Positions 27,350 to 36,385 of a stretch of DNA of 64,000 nucleotides are shown here, in pieces. Position 1 is the first letter of the stretch. Each line of letters opens with the position of its first letter. The stretch is taken from assembly GCA_016716185.1 (NCBI GenBank), contig JADJWV010000002.1, forward strand, positions 124,001-188,000, in the 5' to 3' direction. Source of the stretch: Saprospiraceae bacterium (lineage in GTDB: Bacteria > Bacteroidota > Bacteroidia > Chitinophagales > Saprospiraceae). The translations under genes and the position numbers were made by a program. The notes beneath the pieces are model-generated. The model did no database searches. It was not told the origin of the DNA and saw nothing but the letters and a program-made list of their open reading frames with translations.

Positions 27350-29611
27350 ATGAAAAGAACACTACTGCTTTTATTATTTATTATCGGTCTTTCAACCACT
27401 TATTCACAGGTGATCTCCCATCAATTCAATTACCGGGTGAGCCCTGACCAGGATGCACATTATCCATTATTTAATCCGGGGCGGGGAAATCGCGTTGCAT
27501 TAAAATTTGATATTTCGAGAATTCCTCAGGGTGCTGAAATCAAAGCTGCGCAATTGAATGTTCATGTGCTTTATTCAGAAGTCAACTGGGATGGAGATGT
27601 CATTTTTTACAATTTGAACAATCAAAGCTGGGATGAAACTCAGCCAGCTGATTCATTGGAATTGTCCTTCCGGTCAGACTCCACCCATCAGGATAGTCTG
27701 TTCGGTATGATGCAATTGGGATGGCACAACTCCATCGATCTTTCGCAGATAGTTCTGAGGGACTATACTCAGAAAAATCAATATTGCACTATATTCATGG
27801 TTGATCCCGATGATCAGGATAGCCTCTTTACAGCCGGTACCCCACTTTTTGATCACGATACTTTGGTGTGTGGCGAAGAAATGGCAGATGGCAAAATGGT
27901 CTTTTGGTCATCCGAAAGTCCGGACACCAGCTTCAGACCTTATCTTGCGATCAGATATTGCTTTCATACAGATACTCAATTCAGTTTATCGGCCTGCGAC
28001 AGCATTTCGCTCAATGGAGAAACCTTTTATACTTCCGGACAATACCAGCAAGTCATTCCAAATTCCTCGGGTTGCGATTCCACACTTACCATTGATCTTA
28101 CGATAAATCACAGCAGTTCTTCAGACCTGAAACTGAGCGGATGCGACAGCATTGAAGTGAATGGTTTCAAATATTTTCGTTCCGGAAATTATAAACAAAT
28201 TTTCGTCAATCATGTAGGTTGCGATTCGGTTTTGAATCTGCAACTGACTGTCCATCCCAGTTATTTGAGTCAGTTGTTATTAAGCGATTGTGATAGCGTC
28301 ATTGTAAATGGGGTTTCCTATACCACATCCGGCATTTATTCGCAAGACTTTAAAAGCATTTATGGCTGCGATTCGATTCTTGAAATTAAAGTTGTCATCA
28401 ACCCAACGACGTTTGGAACGATAACCAGAACAGCTTGTGACAGTATTTTTATCAATGGCGAACTCTTTGACCAGTCCGGTATATTTACCCAGGTTTTGAA
28501 AAATTCCAATAATTGCGATTCCATACTTACTATAAATCTGACTATCAACCACAGCAATAGTGAATTACTGGAAATCGAAGATTGCGACAGCATTGTTGTC
28601 AATGGTGTAAGCTTTTTCAGATCGGGAAATTACCGGCAGACTTTGAAAAATAAAGATGGTTGTGATTCGTCGCTGCTTTTAAAACTCACCATACACAAAA
28701 GTGCGATCGATAGTTTTGAATATACGGCATGTAACGGGCTGGTCCTTAATGGAGTTACTTATGACTCCAGTGGATATTATACGCAACATTTGCAGACTAT
28801 TCATGGATGTGATTCAACCCTGTTGCTATACATCACCATCAATCAAAGTACTAGCAATGCAATCAGTTTAACAGAATGCGATAGTGCCATTATCAATAAC
28901 CAGAAATACGATTCCAGTGGTGTTTATACACAGTTGCTAACCAACGCGGCAGGATGCGATTCTTTATTGTTTATTAATCTCACGGTCCATTACAGCAATT
29001 CTGAAGTTATTGAGATTTCCGATTGTGATAGTGTTGTTGTGAACGGAACAGCTTATTACCAGTCTGGAATTTATACACAATCCCTAAGCAATACAGATGG
29101 TTGTGATTCTTTACTGATCATCGATGCGATGGTATTCATAGCCGATACTTCCATTCTTGTGAATGGCAATAAGCTGATCAGTCTGGACAGCAGTTCTTTA
29201 TATCAATGGGTGGATTGCGACAATAATTTTGCTCCCATTCCCGGCGATACCAATATCATTTTCACAGCAACTAAATCAGGGAATTATGCGGTGGTCCTGT
29301 TTCAGGGGGGCTGCGCCGATACATCAGCTTGTTATCCGGTAATGGTCGTGGCCACAGATGATCAGAACAAGAGCGAAATGATCAAAGTGTATCCTAATCC
29401 AACTCAGGATATTTTGATTCTGAAACTTGAAAAATCTCAACCAAATCTTATGGTACGATGCATGAGCATTTCCGGTCAACTTCAGTTTGCATTTCAATTG
29501 AATTCCGAAGTGAATCAAAAGCTGGATGTATCCATGTTGCAACCGGGGATTTATATTCTTGAGATTTCAAATCATCAAATGCAGAATAGAATCAGGTTCT
29601 TTAAAAATTAA
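27350..29611 (+). CDS. Secreted T9SS cargo with eight 49-residue CDS-type repeats
   Basis: A 753-residue exported protein. After a signal peptide (residues 1-20) comes a ~185-residue beta-rich region resembling a DNRLRE domain (VALKFDISRIPQGAEIKAAQLNVHV). Residues ~215-606 are eight tandem units of about 49 residues. Each unit starts CDS, contains NG or NN, then SGxYxQ, then a second GCDS followed by a hydrophobic strand and TIN or TVH. The end (KVYPNPTQDILILKL to IRFFKN) is a type A T9SS C-terminal sorting module. The protein is probably attached to or released from the cell surface. The paired cysteine-aspartate sites suggest disulfides or metal binding (inference). Confidence 0.88.
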   Translation: MKRTLLLLLFIIGLSTTYSQVISHQFNYRVSPDQDAHYPLFNPGRGNRVALKFDISRIPQGAEIKAAQLNVHVLYSEVNWDGDVIFYNLNNQSWDETQPADSLELSFRSDSTHQDSLFGMMQLGWHNSIDLSQIVLRDYTQKNQYCTIFMVDPDDQDSLFTAGTPLFDHDTLVCGEEMADGKMVFWSSESPDTSFRPYLAIRYCFHTDTQFSLSACDSISLNGETFYTSGQYQQVIPNSSGCDSTLTIDLTINHSSSSDLKLSGCDSIEVNGFKYFRSGNYKQIFVNHVGCDSVLNLQLTVHPSYLSQLLLSDCDSVIVNGVSYTTSGIYSQDFKSIYGCDSILEIKVVINPTTFGTITRTACDSIFINGELFDQSGIFTQVLKNSNNCDSILTINLTINHSNSELLEIEDCDSIVVNGVSFFRSGNYRQTLKNKDGCDSSLLLKLTIHKSAIDSFEYTACNGLVLNGVTYDSSGYYTQHLQTIHGCDSTLLLYITINQSTSNAISLTECDSAIINNQKYDSSGVYTQLLTNAAGCDSLLFINLTVHYSNSEVIEISDCDSVVVNGTAYYQSGIYTQSLSNTDGCDSLLIIDAMVFIADTSILVNGNKLISLDSSSLYQWVDCDNNFAPIPGDTNIIFTATKSGNYAVVLFQGGCADTSACYPVMVVATDDQNKSEMIKVYPNPTQDILILKLEKSQPNLMVRCMSISGQLQFAFQLNSEVNQKLDVSMLQPGIYILEISNHQMQNRIRFFKN

Positions 29612-29636
29612 GATAAAGGCCATTTCAAAAACGATC

Positions 29637-29674
29637 AAACAGTTTATCCCGACGGGGGTAAACTGTTTTTTTTT
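29637..29674 (+). terminator. Strong intrinsic terminator after the eight-repeat gene
   Basis: AAACAGTTTA (29637-29646) is complementary to TAAACTGTTT (29659-29668). The loop has extra CCC/GGG pairing, and nine or so T bases follow. This is the clearest rho-independent terminator in the window. Confidence 0.9.
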
Positions 29675-29956
29675 GACTATTTTGATAAATTAAAAGTACA
29701 TCGCAAAGTACCCTGTGCGGCTCCGAATAGTCGAAATACCTCTTCTATTTATTTCCCACATGTACCCGACTGAAAATGCTTATAATCTATAGCAGAAACA
29801 AGTCGTTCATTCGTGGATTCACGCGGATCAAGTTACTTATTAGGTCGGAATTATAGACATCCGAGAATGAAAAGAATACCTCTATGCTAAATTACTTTTC
29901 ACATTATAAGAAATTCTATATGTTAAAGTTTTAAAATAACAACAGAAAAATTTGCA

Positions 29957-30008
29957 TTTTCCAAATTGATTTTCCAAATTGATTTTCCAAATTGATTTTC
30001 CAAATTTG
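29957..30008. repeat. Tandem repeat, 13-bp unit TTTTCCAAATTGA (4 copies)
   Basis: Three perfect units and a fourth ending in TTTG occupy this AT-rich stretch. It lies in the gene-free region 29675-30529. From 29675 to 29956 nothing is recognisable. Confidence 0.85.
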
Positions 30009-30138
30009 TTTTTTATTTTATAAATCTTGTCTTTGTAAAGGCGATTTATAAATTAAAAAAAACCAACAGATTGAAGATATTTATAATCTATTAAATTCTT
30101 TAATTATGGAAATCATTGCATTTGAGCCACCCCTTTAG

Positions 30139-30227
30139 TAAGGACTGAATTTTAAGTTACAATTTGACTTGTTGTAAACCCTGATAACACCTTGTTTTAT
30201 TGCCCCAGACTCTAAATTCAGTTCTTA
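30139..30227. repeat. 89-bp inverted-repeat element
   Basis: TAAGGACTGAATTT (30139-30152) pairs with 30214-30227 at 13 of 14 positions. The 61-base interior contains a smaller pair, TTACAA/TTGTAA. It could be a long hairpin in a transcript or a small mobile remnant. Confidence 0.45.
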
Positions 30228-30308
30228 ACACTATCTATCATTCATTAAGCTAAGTTTTTTCAAAACACAACTATTTTAATGCTTAATATGGTCCAACTAT
30301 GAGTTGTG

Positions 30309-30431
30309 AAATTGAATAAGAAAGATTGAATGCGGATCAATCGCATTACTAATAAGGTGTGACCTAAACCATCGACGACAATGATTAGGCCGCAATAAAG
30401 CGGTAGGACATCCCATTTCTTAATTCAATTT
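30309..30431 (+). ncRNA. Candidate structured RNA in the leader of a secreted-protein gene
   Basis: The segment can fold into nested stems. P1 is 30309-30323 with 30416-30431, 15 pairs with one bulged base. Inside it is P2, AATGCG (30329-30334) with CGCATT (30342-30347). P5, GGTGT (30356-30360) with ACATC (30408-30412), encloses P3 (CCTAA 30363-30367 with TTAGG 30385-30389, plus CAT/ATG) and P4 (CCGC 30390-30393 with GCGG 30400-30403). A further stem, CACAACT (30266) with AGTTGTG (30302), abuts P1. The gene starts 99 bases downstream. I match it to no riboswitch or ribozyme I know. The strand is assumed from the downstream gene. Confidence 0.45.
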
Positions 30432-30529
30432 ATGACGTTGAAAAATTCAAATCAAGCTTGTATTTATTCAGCCAGAGGAGGGATAACTTCTTATGGCAGG
30501 ATTATTTCTTAATTTTTAAATTTAAATTT

Positions 30530-33448
30530 ATGAAAACGCTTGTATTTCGAATATTTCATATTCCATTTGGACAAAATGCATTGTATTTTGGATTTAGCAT
30601 TTTAATTCTTATTTTTCATTCCTTGCAACATTTTAAACCAAGGGATCCATCACAGCAAAAGATTTCAGCCATTGATAATGGGTCCAATCCGTGCTTTATT
30701 GATACGAGGTTGTGTGGTATATATGGCGGGGGAACTCCGGATGTTGTCATCGGTACGGATATTAACTCTGACAATGATATTACAGATTATTTTACTCCCG
30801 ATGCTTATGGTACGGTAACACCACCCTCTAATCATTATATAGTGATTCAAGGTACGTTGAGAATGAATGCCAATTTCAGAGGTAACAGTTTAAAGCTGCG
30901 ATTTGGCGATGGAGCAAAAATAATTATTGAGTCAGGTAAGACCTTTTATGGATCTTCATGCAAATTTTTCTCTTGTTATGATATGTGGCGGGGTATTGAG
31001 GCTCCAAGTGCAAAGAGCATTTCATTAATATCATGTCAGATTGAAGATGCTGAATATGCCCTTTCGGTCGGATCGACTGTTGGACTTGGAATGCTCAACA
31101 ATGATTTTACGTTGAACTTTGTAGGGATACGCAATCTTGGTGGCACTTTAAAAGTTGGTGCTTGTATTGGCAATGTATTCAGAGGAGTTGAAGATCTCAA
31201 TTTGAGGCCTCACTATAATTCTGATACTGAAATTATTGACCATTACGATGCCGGGACACCTTATGCAGGCATTTTACTGAATAATTGTTCTGCCAATATT
31301 GGTCGAAGTAACGGGAGCTCCAGTTTTACATTTTCCAGAGTTGTATTTGGAATTATAGCCAACCATTCCACTTTGGTAGTCAACGGGGCAAACTTTAATC
31401 ATATTTATGGAACCGGAGCTGATCCTTTAGGAGCAGGTATTCAAGCTGAAAATAGCAATGTAACTGTTAATAAAAGTAATTTCTCGGATATTTACTTCAC
31501 TGGAGTCTACGGATTTAGTACGGTGCTAAACATTTCAAAATGTACATTTGAGCACTGTGCAAATGGAATATTTTCAGAGTATAATGTAATGGGCGAGATC
31601 ATAAATATTTATGACAATATATTTGAAATGAATTCAGGTTCTTTTGAAGATACCAAGACTACAAGTAATGACTACGAAAACTACGGTATATGGATGAGCA
31701 GGAGTGCGGGGGCACCCGGACCGATTAACAATATTGAATCCAATACGTTTTACATTGGAGGAGATAACTTTAATGCATTTTCCGCCTGGGTAACTGAACA
31801 AAGCATTTCTTATGGAGGAGAATCCATACAGTTTAGAGGAAATAAGTCGATTATAACATCTTCTGAGGATATGGTATGTGGATATAAAATTCAGTGTTAT
31901 CAATCAAATTTTGTCATTATTGATACTGATACTTTTATTTTTAACAACCCCACACGATTGAATATGAGGAATGCGATTACAGCACATAGTTTTGGAATAG
32001 GGCATCAGGTGCTCAACAACCGATTTGAGTCTACCACGACCCGGACGATGAATATTGGATTTTACGGTGGAGAATTTGCCAATGCCTCTTATTGCGACAA
32101 CTACTTTCTTAATGCAATGGAATCGTTTTATTTTTATGGCAACTGCGACCGGTCCAGTCTGGCTACCAGTACTTTTGACAATGCTTTTCGGGGAGTTTTT
32201 ATCAGAGATCATAATACCGAACCAGGCCGCATTGGTGTTCAAGATAGGAAAGGAAACGAGTGGGATTGTAATCTAGCAGTGAACCAGTGGGCAGGTTATA
32301 ATGCAGGGTTAAAACCTATTGATAGTAAATTTTGGATAGAAACAACAGATTGTCATAGGTTTCCACAAACTGGCATTTTTCCACCCACTTGGTTTGAACT
32401 TTCTAACGAATCAGAAGCGTTGGATTGTATGGTTCCTACTGTCGCGGATAGCTGTGGAGATATCCTGGGTTTTTCACTTTACGATTGGGATATAATTTCT
32501 GGCAATTATCCGGAAGGACCTGCAAATGGTTTGCAGATATTCAATGCCGATTACCGGCTGCTGGAGAGATTGATCCAAGATCCGGATCTATTAAATTGCG
32601 ATACCCTGGTGCAAAATTACTGGAATTCAAAATCCACATCCACTGCTGCTGAGCTTGCCGAATTATTGAATGAGATCAGAAAGGCCATTGAGATTCCTGG
32701 AAGTATCCTGTCAGATTTGGAGGAAATTTATGAATCCAGAGATGAGTTGAATTACTCTATAGATACTTTAAAAGAAAATCACAATTGGCAGGATTCCTTA
32801 GGACTTGACAGCATTTATTTGGCAAAACTTGACAGTTTTCTCGATCAATTGGATGATATTAAAAATCAGGAGGACAGTATTTATGAAGAACTGCGCGTAT
32901 TGCGCTACGACGATTTGGAAGATCTTAGCGATGCCAATGATACCATCACAACGGATTCAATTTGGGAGACTTATCTGAAAACGATGAATACGTTTGTGAT
33001 TCATGTCTTGCAGGGAGTAGCTGATTCTACAGATTATGCCAATGCAGAATACATTGCAGCTCAGGATTTTGGAGAGGGAGGTCCCGCGGTTTTGCATGCA
33101 AGAGTATGGTTTGAAGGAGAAGATGAAGAAGAATCACTGAGAAAAGTTAAGAAGAATATTGGAGACTCCGAAGAACAATTTGATGCGCTCATTCATAATA
33201 AACAAAAGAACTTGGTAGAAGTTTTTCCAAATCCGGGTCAAGGTTCTTCCTTTATCGTGAGTGCCAACCAGAGTATTGTATCCATTGCATGTATGGACCT
33301 CCATGGAAAGGAAGTATTATATATGAAAGGAAGTGGAGATCAAACATTCATAGAATTTGAGGGAAAAGATTTTATTCCGGGAATTTATTTATTGAAGGTA
33401 AGTCTTCTGGATGGAATTGTAGAAACGCATAAGATTTTTAAAAATTGA
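30530..33448 (+). CDS. Large secreted beta-helix protein with T9SS sorting end
   Basis: A 972-residue protein with an N-terminal hydrophobic export segment (residues ~15-28). Residues ~95-560 show the short repeating strands of a right-handed parallel beta-helix of pectate-lyase type (NNCSANIGRSNGSS, STLVVNGANFNHI, NSNVTVNKSNFSDI, ISKCTFEHCANGIF). A helical, acidic region follows (~690-850). The end (VEVFPNPGQGSSFIVS to HKIFKN) is a type A T9SS module. No catalytic lyase residues are recognised, so binding to a glycan or surface is as likely as cleavage. The ATG at 30530 was chosen over an upstream start 24 codons earlier because the hydrophobic segment follows it. Confidence 0.83.
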   Translation: MKTLVFRIFHIPFGQNALYFGFSILILIFHSLQHFKPRDPSQQKISAIDNGSNPCFIDTRLCGIYGGGTPDVVIGTDINSDNDITDYFTPDAYGTVTPPSNHYIVIQGTLRMNANFRGNSLKLRFGDGAKIIIESGKTFYGSSCKFFSCYDMWRGIEAPSAKSISLISCQIEDAEYALSVGSTVGLGMLNNDFTLNFVGIRNLGGTLKVGACIGNVFRGVEDLNLRPHYNSDTEIIDHYDAGTPYAGILLNNCSANIGRSNGSSSFTFSRVVFGIIANHSTLVVNGANFNHIYGTGADPLGAGIQAENSNVTVNKSNFSDIYFTGVYGFSTVLNISKCTFEHCANGIFSEYNVMGEIINIYDNIFEMNSGSFEDTKTTSNDYENYGIWMSRSAGAPGPINNIESNTFYIGGDNFNAFSAWVTEQSISYGGESIQFRGNKSIITSSEDMVCGYKIQCYQSNFVIIDTDTFIFNNPTRLNMRNAITAHSFGIGHQVLNNRFESTTTRTMNIGFYGGEFANASYCDNYFLNAMESFYFYGNCDRSSLATSTFDNAFRGVFIRDHNTEPGRIGVQDRKGNEWDCNLAVNQWAGYNAGLKPIDSKFWIETTDCHRFPQTGIFPPTWFELSNESEALDCMVPTVADSCGDILGFSLYDWDIISGNYPEGPANGLQIFNADYRLLERLIQDPDLLNCDTLVQNYWNSKSTSTAAELAELLNEIRKAIEIPGSILSDLEEIYESRDELNYSIDTLKENHNWQDSLGLDSIYLAKLDSFLDQLDDIKNQEDSIYEELRVLRYDDLEDLSDANDTITTDSIWETYLKTMNTFVIHVLQGVADSTDYANAEYIAAQDFGEGGPAVLHARVWFEGEDEEESLRKVKKNIGDSEEQFDALIHNKQKNLVEVFPNPGQGSSFIVSANQSIVSIACMDLHGKEVLYMKGSGDQTFIEFEGKDFIPGIYLLKVSLLDGIVETHKIFKN

Positions 33449-33458
33449 AATTAATCAC

Positions 33459-33486
33459 AGCCTGCTCCTGAACTCAGGAGCAGGCT
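33459..33486. terminator. Perfect 13-bp hairpin between two secreted-protein genes
   Basis: AGCCTGCTCCTGA (33459-33471) is the exact reverse complement of 33474-33486 with a 2-base loop. There is no T run, so it may be a processing or stability hairpin or a factor-dependent terminator, 10 bases after the upstream stop and 12 bases before the next start. Confidence 0.65.
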
Positions 33487-33498
33487 AAATTAAAGTTT

Positions 33499-35265
33499 AT
33501 GAAATATAGTCCACTTTTATTTTTTATGATGATCATAGGTGTAGTTACTGCACAGGATAAACACGATAATGTATGGATATTTGGACACAAACCAAATATA
33601 GCTCAGAGAAATTTTGGTGGTACTATGATTTCTTTCAATGAAAATAATTTTAATTCAAATTACTTTGAAATCAATTGTAATTTGGAGGAAAATAGTTCGT
33701 TCTGTGATGAGGGTGGAAGCATTGTTCTATATACAGATGGTTGTTCTATTTATGGAAGTGACCACAAAATCATTGAAAATGGCGATAGTTTAAATCCTGG
33801 TCCAATTTATAATAGTTATTGCACTCTTGGAGAAAAAAGCTTTTATTCATCGAATAACACAACAATTTTTATTCCTGGATTCAATGCGGATACGGTTTAT
33901 TTATTTCATGTCGGAAGAAATAGCAATGCATTAACGGGTATTTTTTATAAAACTGCAATCTACCAATCAATGGATAAAAAGTTTACAGTTGCATATAAGA
34001 ATAAAATATATGGATATTTAGCCGCTATGGAAGGATTACAAGCCGTTCGACATGGCAATGGCCGGGATTGGTGGTTTGTATTAAAGGAAAGAGGTTCAGC
34101 GCGATTTAATATATACCTTCATACCCCAAATGGTTTGTTTGGCCCTTATAATCAGACCATTGGTCCGGTATGGGAATACCCTTTGCAGATAGTCCAGGCA
34201 ACATTTTCACCAGACGGAAATTATTATGCCATTGCTTCACAGGCAAATGGAATACATTTATTTCACTTTGACCGGTGTACCGGAGAATTGTATAGATATC
34301 TTCCCTTAAAATATCCACCTGAGGATTACCGCTTTTATCCAATGGGTTTTGCCTTTTCCCCAAATAGTAAAGTACTCTATTTATCTTCTTATTTTTCCAT
34401 TTACCAATACGATCTGGAAGCAAGGGTCATTGTCAATTCTTATACTTTGATAGATACATTAGATGGTTTTTCACCACCTGGTAGTTTTCCTTTGACATTT
34501 TATCAATTAAATTTAGCGCCTGATCATAAAATTTATTGTAACACAACAAACGAAACCAATGTGCTTCATGTGATTCACGATCCGGATAAGAAAGGCAAAG
34601 CATGTAATCTAAAGCAACATGACATTTATCTTCCAACAAGTTATATCCAAAGTATGCCTAATTTCCCACCTTATCGATTATATGATAAGGATGGGAGCAT
34701 TTGTGATACCCTTGGAATTGACAAAGTTGTGCATGCAGACTTCCGCTACCAACAAGATACAAGTCAATATCTGAGTTTTAATTTTATAGATTTGACAGCC
34801 TACCAACCGGAGGCATGGCAATGGAATTTTGGCGATCCTGCGTCTGCCAATAATACAAGTACAGAACAAAATCCTTATCATCGGTTTTCTGCAGAGGGAA
34901 CCTATAGCGTATGTTTAACAGCCTATAACAAACATGGCTCCAGTGAAGCGTGTAAAACCATACAAATTGGAACGGTAAATACAAAAAACAACAAAGCCCC
35001 ATATAAATTTTCAAAAGTATTATTGCAATCCCCAAATCCCGTTTGCGAAATATTGCAGATAAATATAAATGAGTATTTTCCGAAAAATCTCCAACTTTAC
35101 CTCATCAACAGATTAGGGCAGCAAGTTTTATCACAGCGGATCTATCATGGAAACAACGCCGTTTCTCTTCAGGGTATAAAGTCTGGGATCTATTGGGCAC
35201 AATGGGTGGAGAGTGGAAGGATTGTGCATTCCGAGAGTTTGTATATAGATGGAACAGGATATTGA
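33499..35265 (+). CDS. Secreted PKD-domain protein with T9SS-like C-terminus
   Basis: A 588-residue protein with a signal peptide (residues 1-18, ending VTAQ). The main body (~20-400) looks like a beta-propeller-type repeat protein, with segments such as ATFSPDGNYYAIASQANGIH and GFAFSPNSKVLYLSSYFSIY. A PKD domain follows (WQWNFGDPASANNTS, YHRFSAEGTYSVCLTAYNKHG) near residues 435-495. The last ~75 residues (QSPNPVCEILQININEYF to SESLYIDG) resemble a T9SS sorting module, weaker than in the two genes upstream. Probably a surface protein. Function unknown. Confidence 0.82.
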   Translation: MKYSPLLFFMMIIGVVTAQDKHDNVWIFGHKPNIAQRNFGGTMISFNENNFNSNYFEINCNLEENSSFCDEGGSIVLYTDGCSIYGSDHKIIENGDSLNPGPIYNSYCTLGEKSFYSSNNTTIFIPGFNADTVYLFHVGRNSNALTGIFYKTAIYQSMDKKFTVAYKNKIYGYLAAMEGLQAVRHGNGRDWWFVLKERGSARFNIYLHTPNGLFGPYNQTIGPVWEYPLQIVQATFSPDGNYYAIASQANGIHLFHFDRCTGELYRYLPLKYPPEDYRFYPMGFAFSPNSKVLYLSSYFSIYQYDLEARVIVNSYTLIDTLDGFSPPGSFPLTFYQLNLAPDHKIYCNTTNETNVLHVIHDPDKKGKACNLKQHDIYLPTSYIQSMPNFPPYRLYDKDGSICDTLGIDKVVHADFRYQQDTSQYLSFNFIDLTAYQPEAWQWNFGDPASANNTSTEQNPYHRFSAEGTYSVCLTAYNKHGSSEACKTIQIGTVNTKNNKAPYKFSKVLLQSPNPVCEILQININEYFPKNLQLYLINRLGQQVLSQRIYHGNNAVSLQGIKSGIYWAQWVESGRIVHSESLYIDGTGY

Positions 35266-35280
35266 TAGATTTTTGGAAAA

Positions 35281-35308
35281 GGCTTAAGGCCTAAGGCGGA
35301 AGGTTGAA
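35281..35308. repeat. Short heptanucleotide array, unit GGCYTAA (4 copies)
   Basis: GGCTTAA, GGCCTAA, GGCGGAA and GGTTGAA follow one another 15 bases after the stop of the PKD protein. Looser words (GTGCAAAGAGGTAAGTG) run to about 35350. No gene is seen between 35266 and 35756. Confidence 0.6.
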
Positions 35309-35588
35309 AAAAGTGCAAAGAGGTAAGTGTAAAGATTAAAGAGCAAAGTAAATAAGAGGCCTACCATCCTGCCAGCCTCGAAACTCCGAAAAATCGGCTT
35401 GATAAAATAGTCTGATTTCAACAACATTTTACCAAAAAAAAAATCATAAGTTCATTTCATTTTTGAATTTATACTTCTGCGAAGCGAAAGAACAGTGAAG
35501 CTGATTAGCATTCGAATTCATTGCGAACATATCATAAAATAATTTAACTCAAGGGAACTGAAGAATGCGGTTTCGAATTTTCATAAAA

Positions 35589-35672
35589 GTCGAAAAGTCG
35601 TCCCGATAAAATGAAATTGCTCATCATAATAGAAATAATCATGGACATTTTATCGGGAGGTCGAAAAGTCGT
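35589..35672. repeat. MITE-like element with TCCCGA ends and 13-bp flanking direct repeats
   Basis: A perfect 13-bp inverted repeat, TCCCGATAAAATG at 35601-35613 and its complement at 35646-35658, encloses 32 bases. Identical 13-bp direct repeats GTCGAAAAGTCGT lie outside it at 35589-35601 and 35660-35672. This is the layout of a miniature inverted-repeat element with a long target duplication. The ends match the element at 13172. There is no coding capacity. Confidence 0.65.
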
Positions 35673-35678
35673 TCCTAA

Positions 35679-35696
35679 CTAACAAATGTTCATAAA
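35679..35696. repeat. CTAAC palindrome copy 4 (degenerate)
   Basis: CTAACAAATGTTCATAAA keeps the left arm of the family and part of the core. It starts six bases after the MITE-like element and eight bases before the AACAACY array. Confidence 0.55.
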
Positions 35697-35703
35697 TTTA
35701 TCT

Positions 35704-35756
35704 AACAACCAACAACTAACAACCAACAACTAACAAACCAACAACTAACAACTAAC
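35704..35756. repeat. Heptanucleotide array, unit AACAACY (7 copies)
   Basis: AACAACC and AACAACT alternate, with one 8-base unit. The array runs directly up to the rsmG stop codon (35757-35759, minus strand). Confidence 0.9.
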
Positions 35757-36383
35757 CTAATCCTGCATGTACACCAGCTTTTTCTCCTCAAAATAAGGAT
35801 TGGGAAACTTTGTATGGATATCCCAAATTTCGTAATAATGTTGTTTTTGTATTTCGCGAATCTCGCTGGTCAGGTCGCCGCCTTTGTAGGCAATGATTCC
35901 GTTGGGTAAAGGGCAGATGTATTTGTTGTGGAGCAGATGTCTTGAATATTGGGCTAATAAAGCAAGGCTGCAGACGGCCCGGCTCACTACAAAATGAAAA
36001 TTGCCTTTGAATTCTTCGGCACGAATGTGGATAGCCTTTACATTCCTGAGATTTAATTCTTCGGAAATCCATTCTACCGCTTTAACTTTTTTTCCGGTTC
36101 CGTCTATCCCGGTAAATTCCAATTCGGGATAAAGGATGGCCAAAGGGATGAGCGGAAATCCGCCTCCTGTGCCCAGATCCAGTATTTTGCAACCGGGTTT
36201 CCAGGGGACGAAAGCGGAGATGGTAAGCGAGTGCAAAACATGGTGCAGGTAGAAAGCGTCCATGTCTTTTCTGGATATGAGATTCACCCTGGCATTGTAG
36301 ATCTCGTACAATGATTTGAGTTTTTCAAATTTTGTAATTTGATCCGGTTGAAGATATTTGAAATAATAAAGGATCTCGTCCAT
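35757..36383 (-). CDS. rsmG: 16S rRNA (guanine527-N7)-methyltransferase RsmG
   Basis: A 208-residue SAM-dependent enzyme methylating G527 of 16S rRNA, a site tied to streptomycin response. It shows the family's N-terminal helices with VNLISRKDMDAFYLHHVLHS, motif I ILDLGTGGGFPLIPLA near residue 68, and FTGIDGTGKKVKAVEWI. The later VVSRAVCSLALLAQ segment is also typical. It starts two bases after the GT2 gene ends, so the two are cotranscribed. Its stop codon abuts a heptanucleotide array. Confidence 0.95.
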   Translation of the reverse strand: MDEILYYFKYLQPDQITKFEKLKSLYEIYNARVNLISRKDMDAFYLHHVLHSLTISAFVPWKPGCKILDLGTGGGFPLIPLAILYPELEFTGIDGTGKKVKAVEWISEELNLRNVKAIHIRAEEFKGNFHFVVSRAVCSLALLAQYSRHLLHNKYICPLPNGIIAYKGGDLTSEIREIQKQHYYEIWDIHTKFPNPYFEEKKLVYMQD

Positions 36384-36385
36384 GC

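Noticed and set aside
27138..27353. 71-residue open frame upstream of the eight-repeat gene
   Set aside because: It overlaps a likely promoter and has no family features. The signal peptide start at 27350 is the better gene start.
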